A DNA stretch of 64,000 nt from CAVPJW01 sp963705525 (GTDB taxonomy: Bacteria > Acidobacteriota > Vicinamibacteria > Vicinamibacterales > CAVPJW01). The notes under the pieces are model-generated. The model did no database searches and was not told the origin of the DNA. It saw only the letters and a program-made list of their open reading frames with translations. Numbering within the stretch: the first letter of the stretch is position 1; every line of letters begins with the position of its first letter. Positions 9,100-16,676 of the stretch are shown piece after piece. The stretch spans positions 372,001 through 436,000 of the forward strand of contig CAVPJW010000002.1 of the NCBI GenBank assembly GCA_963705525.1. Direction: 5' to 3'. The translations under genes were made by a program, and so were the position numbers.

Positions 9100-9110
9100 A
9101 CTATTCATTT

Positions 9111-9518
9111 ATGCGCAAGATCCGCGTCGTCATCGCCAAACCCGGTCTCGACGGACACGACCGCGGCGCGAAAGTGATCGCGCGGGCGCTCCGCGACGCC
9201 GGCATGGAGGTCATCTACACGGGACTCCGTCAGACGCCCGAGCAGGTGGTGGCGGCCGCGCTTCAGGAAGATGCCGATGTCATCGGCCTCTCGATTCTGT
9301 CTGGCGCCCACAACCACATCTGCCCGCGTGTCATGGACCTGTTGAAAGAGAAGGGCATGACCGATGTGCAGGTCGTCGTGGGCGGCATCATTCCGGATGT
9401 TGATATTCCACGACTGCGTGAGATAGGCATCACCGGCATCTTTCTCCCGGGCAGTCCCATGCAGGATATCGTCGAGTTCATCACGTCGCACGTGCGCGCC
9501 AGGGCCGAACACGCCTGA
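9111..9518 (+). CDS. icmB: Cobalamin-binding small subunit of acyl-CoA mutase
   Basis: A 135-residue B12-binding domain protein, the partner of the large subunit encoded 80 nt upstream. It carries the base-off cobalamin signature: D14-G-H16-D-R-G19 (DxHxxG), S61-I-L63 (SxL) and G91-G92. The histidine is the expected lower axial ligand of cobalt. Isobutyryl-CoA mutase in Streptomyces is built from separate large and small subunits of about these sizes, matching this arrangement; archaeal methylmalonyl-CoA mutases are also split, so the split alone does not set specificity. No Shine-Dalgarno sequence is obvious before the ATG. Confidence 0.9.
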   Translation: MRKIRVVIAKPGLDGHDRGAKVIARALRDAGMEVIYTGLRQTPEQVVAAALQEDADVIGLSILSGAHNHICPRVMDLLKEKGMTDVQVVVGGIIPDVDIPRLREIGITGIFLPGSPMQDIVEFITSHVRARAEHA

Positions 9519-9587
9519 CCCCGCCTGACGTTCTCCCGGCTGAATCCAAACACGACGGCCAGCCGTTACGCTGGCGGGCATGCCATG

Positions 9588-9593
9588 TACAAT
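9588..9593 (+). promoter_or_regulatory. -10-like TACAAT before valS
   Basis: TACAAT ends 11 bases before the valS ATG at 9605. No clear -35 and no Shine-Dalgarno sequence are seen. The spacing would give a nearly leaderless transcript. Confidence 0.45.
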
Positions 9594-9604
9594 GAGCTCG
9601 GACA

Positions 9605-12190
9605 ATGACTCAGAGTTTTCGAAACGTACCTGAAAAGCCGGCGCTCGAAGGGCTTGAAGAAAAGTGGTCGGGCCGATGGGAAGCCGACCACGTGTATCGG
9701 TTCGATCGCACGCGATCCCGAGACGAGATTTTCGCGATCGATACGCCACCGCCGACCGTGAGCGGATCGCTCCACGTCGGACACGTCTTTTCCTACACCC
9801 ACACGGACGTGATTGCGCGATTCAGGCGGATGCGCGGGAAGGAAGTGTTCTACCCGATGGGGTGGGACGACAATGGCCTCCCGACCGAGCGCCGTGTGCA
9901 GAACTACTACGGCGTGCGCTGCGATCCGTCGCTGCCGTATGACCCGGCGTTCGTTCCGCCAGAGAGTCCCGGCAAGCAGCCCATCGCGATCTCGCGGCCG
10001 AACTTCGTCGAACTCTGCGCGCGGCTGACCGCAGAGGATGAAAAGGCCTTCGAGGCACTCTGGCGGCGGCTGGGTCTCTCGGTAGACTGGTCGATGACGT
10101 ACGCGACCATCAGTCGCGCGTCACAGCGCGTCTCGCAGCGGGCCTTTCTGCGACTGCTCGCGCGGGGTCTGGCATATCGGCTCGAGGCGCCGACGCTCTG
10201 GGACGTGGATTTCAAGACGGCGGTCGCGCAGGCGGAGCTCGAGGATCGCAACGTGCCCGCGGCGTACCACCGCGTGTCCTTCCATCGCCAGGACGGCGGC
10301 ACGGTCGAGATCGAGACGACCCGTCCCGAGCTCCTGCCCGCGTGCGTCGCGCTCGTCGCCCATCCCGACGATGAGCGCTATCGGCCGCTGGTGGGCACCC
10401 TCGTGACCACGCCGCTTTTTGGCGTGCGAGTGCCCATTACCGCGCATCCGCTGGCGAGCCCCGACAAGGGCACGGGCATCGCGATGATCTGCACGTTCGG
10501 GGACGTGACGGACGTCACATGGTGGCGCGAGCTCAACCTGCCCGTCAGGGCCGTCATCAGCGCGAACGGAACTCTGAAACCGGTGACCTGGGGTGCCGAG
10601 GGGTGGGAATCGGCCGACGTGTCAGCCGCGCAGGCCTTTTACGATCAGATCGCTGGCCTGTCGGTAACCAAGGGACGCACGCGGATCGTCGAGCTGTTGA
10701 AGGAGGCGGGTCATCTCCACGGAAACCCCAAGCCGGTCACGCATGCCGTCAAGTTCTACGAGAAAGGTGAGCGTCCGCTCGAGATCATCTCCAGTCGACA
10801 ATGGTTCGTTCGCACGGTCGAGTTCCGCGAAGAGCTCCTCGCGCGCGGTCGTGAGCTCTGCTGGCATCCGCCTTACATGCTGGCCCGTTACGAAAACTGG
10901 GTGAACGGCCTGAACGGTGACTGGTGTGTCAGCCGCCAGCGGTTCTTCGGCGTGCCATTTCCGGTCTGGTATCGACTGAATTCGGAAGGAGAGGCCGACT
11001 ATTCACGGCCGATCGTTCCCGCGGAGGATCGGTTGCCCATCGACCCGTCCACCGATCGGCCCGAGGGATTCGAGGACGATCAACGCGACCGGCCGGGTGG
11101 CTTCACCGGTGACCCGGACGTCATGGACACGTGGGCGACGTCGTCTCTCTCTCCGCAGATCGCGGGCGGTTGGGTCGACGACGCCGACTTGTTTGTGCGG
11201 GTATTTCCGATGGACCTGCGTCCGCAGGCGCACGACATCATCCGCACGTGGCTTTTTTCGACCGTGCTTCGCGCGCACTTCGAGCACGCATCGGTGCCGT
11301 GGCGCGACGCGGCCATCTCGGGCTTTGTGCTCGATCCCGACCGAAAGAAGATGTCGAAATCGAAGGGCAACGTCGTCACGCCGATGGCGCTGCTCGAAGA
11401 GCACGGGTCGGATGGCGTGCGATACTGGGCCGCGAGCGGCCGCCCCGGAGCCGACACGGCGTTCGATGCGGGTCAGATGCGCGTGGGAAGGCGTCTCGCC
11501 ATCAAGCTCCTGAACGCCTCACGCTTCGCGTTGATCGGAACCGGTGAAACCGGCGCCATCACCAACCCTCTCGACCGCGGCATGTTGACGAGCCTGCGCC
11601 GCCTCGTGTCGGAGGCGACGAGTCACCTCGAGGAATACGACTACACGCGCGCGCTGGAGAAGACGGAACGATGGTTCTGGGGCTTCTGCGACGACTACCT
11701 CGAGCTCGTCAAGGGCCGGCGATACGGGGACCGCGGCGCCGAGGCGGCCGGTTCGGCCAACGGCGCGCTCGTCCTGGCGCTCTCCACGGTCAATCGCCTC
11801 TTCGCGCCGTTTCTGCCGTTCGTGGCCGAGGAAGTGTGGTCGTGGTGGCAGCCAGGATCAGTGCACCGCGCCGCGTGGCCGGACTCGCTCGAAATCTCGG
11901 CGGCCATCGGTGACGACGATCAGAAGGGCGAGCATGCACTTGCGCGGGCGAGGGAAGTTCTCGACGCCGTGCGCCGTGCGAAGTCCGAGAAGAAGACTCC
12001 GCAGAAGACTCGCGCGACGAAAGTCGTGGTCGCGGGGACGCGGGCGGACCTCGACGCGCTGAGCGCGGTCGAGGCCGATCTCCGGGCCGGTGGCGTCATC
12101 GAGGCGCTTCTTCTCGAGGATGCGGAAGGCTTTGCCGTGAAGCAGATCGTCCTGGCGGATGAAGCGCCGACGAGGGAACGTGCTGTCTGA
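9605..12190 (+). CDS. valS: Valyl-tRNA synthetase
   Basis: An 861-residue class Ia aminoacyl-tRNA synthetase charging tRNA-Val in the cytoplasm. The HIGH motif is H57-V-G-H60 and KMSKS lies at residues 582-586, after DPDRK. The stretch MGWDDNGLPTERRVQNYYG is characteristic of one bacterial ValS branch. An editing domain is expected between residues of about 210 and 400. The lysine-rich tail (KSEKKTPQKT) is followed by a short C-terminal region. The gene overlaps the start of birA by about 32 nt, pointing to translational coupling. Confidence 0.95.
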   Translation: MTQSFRNVPEKPALEGLEEKWSGRWEADHVYRFDRTRSRDEIFAIDTPPPTVSGSLHVGHVFSYTHTDVIARFRRMRGKEVFYPMGWDDNGLPTERRVQNYYGVRCDPSLPYDPAFVPPESPGKQPIAISRPNFVELCARLTAEDEKAFEALWRRLGLSVDWSMTYATISRASQRVSQRAFLRLLARGLAYRLEAPTLWDVDFKTAVAQAELEDRNVPAAYHRVSFHRQDGGTVEIETTRPELLPACVALVAHPDDERYRPLVGTLVTTPLFGVRVPITAHPLASPDKGTGIAMICTFGDVTDVTWWRELNLPVRAVISANGTLKPVTWGAEGWESADVSAAQAFYDQIAGLSVTKGRTRIVELLKEAGHLHGNPKPVTHAVKFYEKGERPLEIISSRQWFVRTVEFREELLARGRELCWHPPYMLARYENWVNGLNGDWCVSRQRFFGVPFPVWYRLNSEGEADYSRPIVPAEDRLPIDPSTDRPEGFEDDQRDRPGGFTGDPDVMDTWATSSLSPQIAGGWVDDADLFVRVFPMDLRPQAHDIIRTWLFSTVLRAHFEHASVPWRDAAISGFVLDPDRKKMSKSKGNVVTPMALLEEHGSDGVRYWAASGRPGADTAFDAGQMRVGRRLAIKLLNASRFALIGTGETGAITNPLDRGMLTSLRRLVSEATSHLEEYDYTRALEKTERWFWGFCDDYLELVKGRRYGDRGAEAAGSANGALVLALSTVNRLFAPFLPFVAEEVWSWWQPGSVHRAAWPDSLEISAAIGDDDQKGEHALARAREVLDAVRRAKSEKKTPQKTRATKVVVAGTRADLDALSAVEADLRAGGVIEALLLEDAEGFAVKQIVLADEAPTRERAV

Positions 12191-13007
12191 AAGTGTGCTG
12201 CCCGCCGACTTCAGAGCCGAGCTGGAGCGCGTACGGCCAGTGCTCGGCGGCGTGGACGGACCCGTCCACTACTACACGCGCGTCTCGTCAACGAACGATA
12301 TTGCGGCGGGCCTGTTGCCAGCGGCTGCTGACGGCACCGTCGTGTTCGCCGAGGAGCAGACCGCCGGTCGCGGCCGCCGCGGACGCGTCTGGCTCTCACC
12401 AGCCGGCGCCGGACTCTATGTCTCGGTGATTTGTCGGGGAGATAGCGCGCGTCGAGCGGGGTCGATCACCCACGCGCCTCGCATGACCATCATGGCCGGC
12501 GTGGCCCTTGCCGATGCGATCCGCACCGCGAGCGGCCTCGATGTGGAGATCAAGTGGCCGAACGATCTCTACGCCGGCGGTCGGAAGGTGGCCGGCATCC
12601 TGGCGGAGGGTGTTGCCTCGGCGACGGATCTAGCGGGTCCGCCCGTGAACGTCGTCCTCGGCTTCGGCATCAACGTCCGCGCGGTGACGTCGTCGATCGA
12701 TTTGCCGCCGCATGCCACAACGCTCGAGGCCGAGCTCGGTCGACCCGTGGATCGCGCGCTGGTCTGGGCCGAATCTCTTGCGGCTATCGCATCGGGACGA
12801 CGGGACCTTCATGCCGGCCGGTTCGATGCTATTCTGACCCGCTGGCGCGCTCGCGCGAGGTCCAGCGTCGGCCGGCTGGTCGAGTGGCTCGCGTCAGATG
12901 GCGTGCGTCGGGGACAGACGGCCGGTATCGACGAGGATGGTGCGCTGCTGGTCTCGACGGGCCCTGGCACAGAGCGCATCGTCGGCGGCGAAGTTCGCTG
13001 GTTGTAG
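12159..13007 (+). CDS. birA: Biotin--[acetyl-CoA-carboxylase] ligase
   Basis: A 282-residue biotin protein ligase that makes biotinyl-AMP and transfers biotin to carboxylase carrier domains. GRGRRGR at residues 70-76 is the biotinyl-AMP loop and KWPND at 132-136 is the catalytic-site motif; a small C-terminal beta domain follows (GIDEDGALLV). The N-terminal DNA-binding domain of E. coli BirA is absent, so this should be a pure enzyme and not the biotin repressor. The start is uncertain: ATG 12159 lies inside valS, and in-frame GTG codons at 12180 and 12195 are alternatives. coaX follows after 3 nt. Confidence 0.9.
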   Translation: MKRRRGNVLSESVLPADFRAELERVRPVLGGVDGPVHYYTRVSSTNDIAAGLLPAAADGTVVFAEEQTAGRGRRGRVWLSPAGAGLYVSVICRGDSARRAGSITHAPRMTIMAGVALADAIRTASGLDVEIKWPNDLYAGGRKVAGILAEGVASATDLAGPPVNVVLGFGINVRAVTSSIDLPPHATTLEAELGRPVDRALVWAESLAAIASGRRDLHAGRFDAILTRWRARARSSVGRLVEWLASDGVRRGQTAGIDEDGALLVSTGPGTERIVGGEVRWL

Positions 13008-13010
13008 GAC

Positions 13011-13790
13011 ATGCTGCTCGCAATCGACGTCGGCAATACCAACATCGTCCTCGGCGTCTTCGAAGGATCCACGCTGGTGCGCAGCTGGCGGCTGGTGACG
13101 CTGAGGGAACGCACCGCCGACGAGATCGGCGTCCTCGTGACGGGACTCTTTGCGCACGCGCAGCTCGACCCCGCCGACGTTGACGCCATCGCGCTCGCCT
13201 CCGTTGTGCCGCCACTCACAGGAACCGTCATGGCAATGGGCGAGCACTACTTTGGCGTCGAGCCGTTCTCGGTGGATGGCTCCGTGGACACCGGCATGCC
13301 TGTCCTGTACGACAATCCCGCCGAAGTCGGCGCAGACCGGATCGTCAACGGCGTCGCCGCGTACGAGGCATTCGGCCGCGACAGCCAGCGTGCGATCGTG
13401 GTCGTGGACTTTGGCACGGCGACGACCTTCGACGCGATTTCGCGAAAAGGCGAGTACCTGGGCGGCGTGATTTGCCCTGGTGTTCAGATTTCGGCGGACG
13501 CGTTGTTCCAGCGCGCCGCGCGACTGCCGCGGATCGACGTCAAGAAGCCCGGGCAGGTGATCGGACGAACGACCGTCGGATCGATGCAGTCCGGACTGTA
13601 CTTTGGCTACGTGGACATGGTGGAAGGGCTGGTCCGCCGTGTGAAGCGTGAGCTCGGCGCGCCGGTGTACTGTGTCGCGACCGGTGGCCTCGCGGAAGTC
13701 ATCGCGCCGGAGACCAGTGAGATCGATGCGGTCTCGCCGAATCTGACGCTCGATGGCCTTCGTATTGTTTGGGAACGACGCAAGCGCTGA
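13011..13790 (+). CDS. coaX: Type III pantothenate kinase
   Basis: A 259-residue enzyme phosphorylating pantothenate, the first step of coenzyme A synthesis. It has the ASKHA phosphate motif DVGNTNIVLG at the N-terminus, GADRIVNGVAAYE, and VVDFGTATTFDAIS, all diagnostic for CoaX. Type III enzymes need a monovalent cation and are not feedback-inhibited by CoA. Its start lies 3 nt after birA, and the pairing of birA with coaX is common in bacteria. Confidence 0.95.
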   Translation: MLLAIDVGNTNIVLGVFEGSTLVRSWRLVTLRERTADEIGVLVTGLFAHAQLDPADVDAIALASVVPPLTGTVMAMGEHYFGVEPFSVDGSVDTGMPVLYDNPAEVGADRIVNGVAAYEAFGRDSQRAIVVVDFGTATTFDAISRKGEYLGGVICPGVQISADALFQRAARLPRIDVKKPGQVIGRTTVGSMQSGLYFGYVDMVEGLVRRVKRELGAPVYCVATGGLAEVIAPETSEIDAVSPNLTLDGLRIVWERRKR

Positions 13791-13846
13791 CGCTGCCCGG
13801 CCCTTCGCGAGCGTCCGAATTCGCCGGCCTCTTCATTCCTGATCCC

Positions 13847-14551
13847 ATGGACCCGGACCGCTACTGCCGTGCGATCGAGTCGTATCTCTGTCAGAAGAAC
13901 GACGGACACCTGGTGCGAATCGCCGGCCCGTCGTTCGAGCTCGTCAGGGGTTGGGGCGTTCGCGGTATTCCACTGAAGGTTGCCCAGCTCGGCATCGACC
14001 ACTACTTCGATCGGTACTATGCGAGTGGCCCGAAGCGGCGGCCCGTCAGGATCGACTTCTGCGAGGCGGACGTCCTCGATGCGTTCGACGCATGGCGCCG
14101 AGCTGTCGGGGTCAGGGCGTGGGAGGCTGACCCCGCCGAACCTGATGAGACGCGGGTGCGCGGGAAGATCTCTCTCGCGACGCACATCGATCGTGTCATT
14201 GCCAGGCTGACCGCCCTCAGAGCGGGCGCGAAGATCGGTGGTGAGTTCGATCGCGTGCTCGAGCGGCAGGTGACGGAGCTCGACCAGGCGAGGCCTGGAG
14301 TCAAGCGCGCGCGAGGCGCTCTGCGCGAGGGTCTCCTGTCTCGACTTCGCGCCATGGATGGGGAGCTCGTTCAGGCGGTCGTGCAGCACTACGATCCGGA
14401 GGCGCTCGCTCGTCTCCGGGCAGAGGCTGCCGAAGACCTGGAGCCGTTTCGTGCGCGCATGTCGAGTGACGTGTTCCTCGAGGCGGTGGATCGCGCGCTG
14501 GAGCGCCTCGTGCGCCAGCGGTCCGGGCTGCCACAGATGGCGTTCGAGTAG
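13847..14551 (+). CDS. Conserved hypothetical protein between coaX and the RNA methylase
   Basis: A protein of about 234 residues that I do not recognise. It starts MDPDRYCRAIESYL, then has a basic, mixed alpha/beta part (FELVRGWGVRGIPL, HYFDRYYASGPKRRP) and a helical, charged C-terminal half rich in Arg and Glu. There is no signal peptide, membrane segment or metal motif. The N-terminal 80 residues look like a small DNA- or RNA-binding fold, but this is only an impression. An in-frame TTG at 13769 would extend it into coaX; the ATG at 13847 is preferred, although no Shine-Dalgarno sequence supports either. The next gene starts 26 nt later. Confidence 0.65.
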   Translation: MDPDRYCRAIESYLCQKNDGHLVRIAGPSFELVRGWGVRGIPLKVAQLGIDHYFDRYYASGPKRRPVRIDFCEADVLDAFDAWRRAVGVRAWEADPAEPDETRVRGKISLATHIDRVIARLTALRAGAKIGGEFDRVLERQVTELDQARPGVKRARGALREGLLSRLRAMDGELVQAVVQHYDPEALARLRAEAAEDLEPFRARMSSDVFLEAVDRALERLVRQRSGLPQMAFE

Positions 14552-14577
14552 CGTGCGGCACTTCTCCTCCCACGATC

Positions 14578-15873
14578 ATGCAGAGCGGTCAGCGCCTGGT
14601 TCTCCAGATCGAGAAGGCCGTGGCGGGCGGCCGCATGCTCGCGCGGCACGAGGGCCAGGTCATCCTGGCCAGCGGCGCCATTCCGGGTGAACGGGTTCTT
14701 GCGGAGCTCGAACCGTCACCGCGGCGTGTCACGTTTGCACGCACGGTTGAAGTGCTCGAGCCGCATCCATCACGGCGTCCGGTCGCCGGCGATCCCGATT
14801 GTGGCGGCAATCTCTACGCGCACATCGATTATCCCGCCCAGCTCGACCTCAAGTCCGACATTCTCAGGGACGCGTTCAACCGGATCGGCAAGCTGAGACT
14901 CGAGAACACGGTGCCAATTGTGCCTTCGCCGGAGAGCGGCTATCGGATGCGAGCACGTCTGCATTCGATCGGCGGCCGCATCGGATTCATCAAGGAAGGG
15001 ACGCATGAGCTCTGTGAGCCCGCTGCCACGGGTCAGCTGCTGCCTGAGACGCTGCAGGCCTTGAAACGCTTCGCCAGCCACGGGCGATTCGGAGGTGCCG
15101 GACGGATACGCGGCATAGAGGTCGCGGAGAACATCCCAGCGACGGAGCGCTCGCTGCACGTCGAGCTTCAGTCGCTCCCTCCGCGAGGTCCCTCGGACTC
15201 TCGAGATGTGGTCGAGGGCATCACGGGCCTGAGTGTGTCCACCACCGAATCGCCTGGGTCGCTTCGCCTGTACGGTGAGCCGGGCGTGACCGACGAGATC
15301 AACGCCCCGGCACTGCACACACGAGACGCCCGCGTGCGCGTTCGCCTGAGGCGGCACACCCGGTCGTTTTTTCAGGGCAATCGCTTCCTCCTGCAGACAC
15401 TCGTCGACAGAGTGCTTGCGCGCGTGCCGCCGGGGCCGGTCGTTGACCTGTATTCAGGCGTTGGACTGTTTGCCGTACCGCTCGCCGCGGGTGGCTGGGG
15501 ACCGGTGGTCGCCGTGGAAGGGCACGCGGTGAGCGCCCGCGATCTCAAGGCGAATGCGGCTCCGTATGACGCGACGCTGACCCTGGAGCGGAGTTCCGTT
15601 GAGGATTACCTCGTGCGCGGCGTGTTTCCGTCGCAGCCGACGCTCATCGTCGATCCGCCGCGGACCGGTCTGTCGCGCGAGTGCCTGAGCGGCGTCGCAG
15701 CCATCGGGTCTGCCGTTCTTGTGTACGTCTCGTGTGATCCCGCCACGCTGGCGCGAGATGTGCGGGCGCTCGCCGAGAGCGGCTATCGGCTGGTGCACCT
15801 GGAAGGGTTCGATCTCTTCCCGAATACTCCGCACATCGAAGCGATGGCGGTGCTGACGGCGATGGGCAATTAG
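14578..15873 (+). CDS. rlmD: RlmD/TrmA-like 23S rRNA (uracil-C5)-methyltransferase
   Basis: A 431-residue class I SAM-dependent RNA methylase. An N-terminal TRAM domain (residues about 1-60) precedes the central domain. The C-terminal methylase has the RSFFQGN segment, the SAM-binding motif VVDLYSGVGLF, the DPPRTGL motif and the catalytic-cysteine motif VSCDPATLARD. The 4Fe-4S cluster of E. coli RlmD needs four cysteines; here the CGGCxxQ segment reads CGGN, so the cluster is probably missing. Cluster-less relatives exist, some methylating a different uracil, so the exact target is uncertain. Confidence 0.85.
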   Translation: MQSGQRLVLQIEKAVAGGRMLARHEGQVILASGAIPGERVLAELEPSPRRVTFARTVEVLEPHPSRRPVAGDPDCGGNLYAHIDYPAQLDLKSDILRDAFNRIGKLRLENTVPIVPSPESGYRMRARLHSIGGRIGFIKEGTHELCEPAATGQLLPETLQALKRFASHGRFGGAGRIRGIEVAENIPATERSLHVELQSLPPRGPSDSRDVVEGITGLSVSTTESPGSLRLYGEPGVTDEINAPALHTRDARVRVRLRRHTRSFFQGNRFLLQTLVDRVLARVPPGPVVDLYSGVGLFAVPLAAGGWGPVVAVEGHAVSARDLKANAAPYDATLTLERSSVEDYLVRGVFPSQPTLIVDPPRTGLSRECLSGVAAIGSAVLVYVSCDPATLARDVRALAESGYRLVHLEGFDLFPNTPHIEAMAVLTAMGN

Positions 15874-15957
15874 CGATGAGCAACGAGCGATGAGCAACGA
15901 GCGATGCGCGTTCCTGGGCGCTCATTACTCATCACTCGTTGCTCATTGCTCATTGCT
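15874..15957. repeat. Tandem and inverted GATGAGCAACGAGC repeats between convergent genes
   Basis: The left arm (15875-15905) contains two copies of GATGAGCAACGAGC, and the right arm (15930-15957) contains GCTCATTGCTCATTGC and related units that pair with it imperfectly. About 24 bases separate the arms. It lies between the RlmD-like gene and the convergent amidotransferase gene. A bidirectional terminator function is plausible; a dispersed repeat is the alternative. Confidence 0.65.
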
Positions 15958-15958
15958 T

Positions 15959-16651
15959 TCACGATTTCGCGCCACACGCTTCGACGAAGCCTTCGAAGAG
16001 CGCTCGGAACTCGCCGGTGCGCCAGAAGTTCTCGGGATGCCACTGCACGGCGAGACAGAAGCGCGCGTCGGGTTTTTCGATGGCTTCCGTGACGCCGTCC
16101 GGCGCCGTGGCGACGATCTTGAATCCCGCGGCCACCTGCTGCACGGCCTGATGGTGGCGGCTGTTCACCGCGCACGCATCCTGTCCCGACAGCGTGTCAC
16201 GCATCAGACTCCAGAGCCGGCTGTCCGAACTGATCCACACCTCGTGGGCGATCGCGAACGCGGGCGACGCCACGAGGTGGCTCAGCGCGCCCGTCACTTC
16301 GGTGGGAATGTCCTGGATCAGCGTTCCCCCGTATGCCACGTTCATCACCTGGATACCCCGGCACACGGCGAGCACCGGCGCGTCGCGCTGGAGCGCGCCG
16401 GTGACGAGCGAGGTCTCGTACTCGTCGCGCCCTTCTTCGGCGGCTTCGAATGTGGGGTGTCGCTTGGCCTGATAGCGGGCCGGATCGACGTCGGCTCCGC
16501 CGGTGAGCAGCAGTCCGTCGATCGTCTCGAGCGCCCGGTCGGGCCGGTCTGTGGCGATTTCGAGGACGCGCGGTTCACCGCCTGCGCGGCGAACCGATTC
16601 GACGTAATCGGCGATCTTGCGGCACGCGGTGATGCCGATGATCGGCGTCAT
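15959..16651 (-). CDS. Gamma-glutamyl-gamma-aminobutyrate hydrolase-like class I glutamine amidotransferase
   Basis: A 230-residue peptidase C26 family protein. The nucleophile elbow is VCRGIQ and the His/Glu pair is in QWHPE, giving a full Cys-His-Glu triad; LLLTGGADVDPARY is typical of PuuD-like hydrolases. PuuD cleaves gamma-glutamyl-GABA in putrescine breakdown, but no other putrescine genes are near, so the substrate is open. The gene sits 25 nt after argS on the same strand. Confidence 0.85.
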   Translation of the reverse strand: MTPIIGITACRKIADYVESVRRAGGEPRVLEIATDRPDRALETIDGLLLTGGADVDPARYQAKRHPTFEAAEEGRDEYETSLVTGALQRDAPVLAVCRGIQVMNVAYGGTLIQDIPTEVTGALSHLVASPAFAIAHEVWISSDSRLWSLMRDTLSGQDACAVNSRHHQAVQQVAAGFKIVATAPDGVTEAIEKPDARFCLAVQWHPENFWRTGEFRALFEGFVEACGAKS

Positions 16652-16676
16652 GGCACGGTCTGGTTGCGTCGGCTGG

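Noticed and set aside
15874..15957. Possible CRISPR array
   Set aside because: The repeat units are only about 14 bp, adjoin without unique spacers and include inverted copies.
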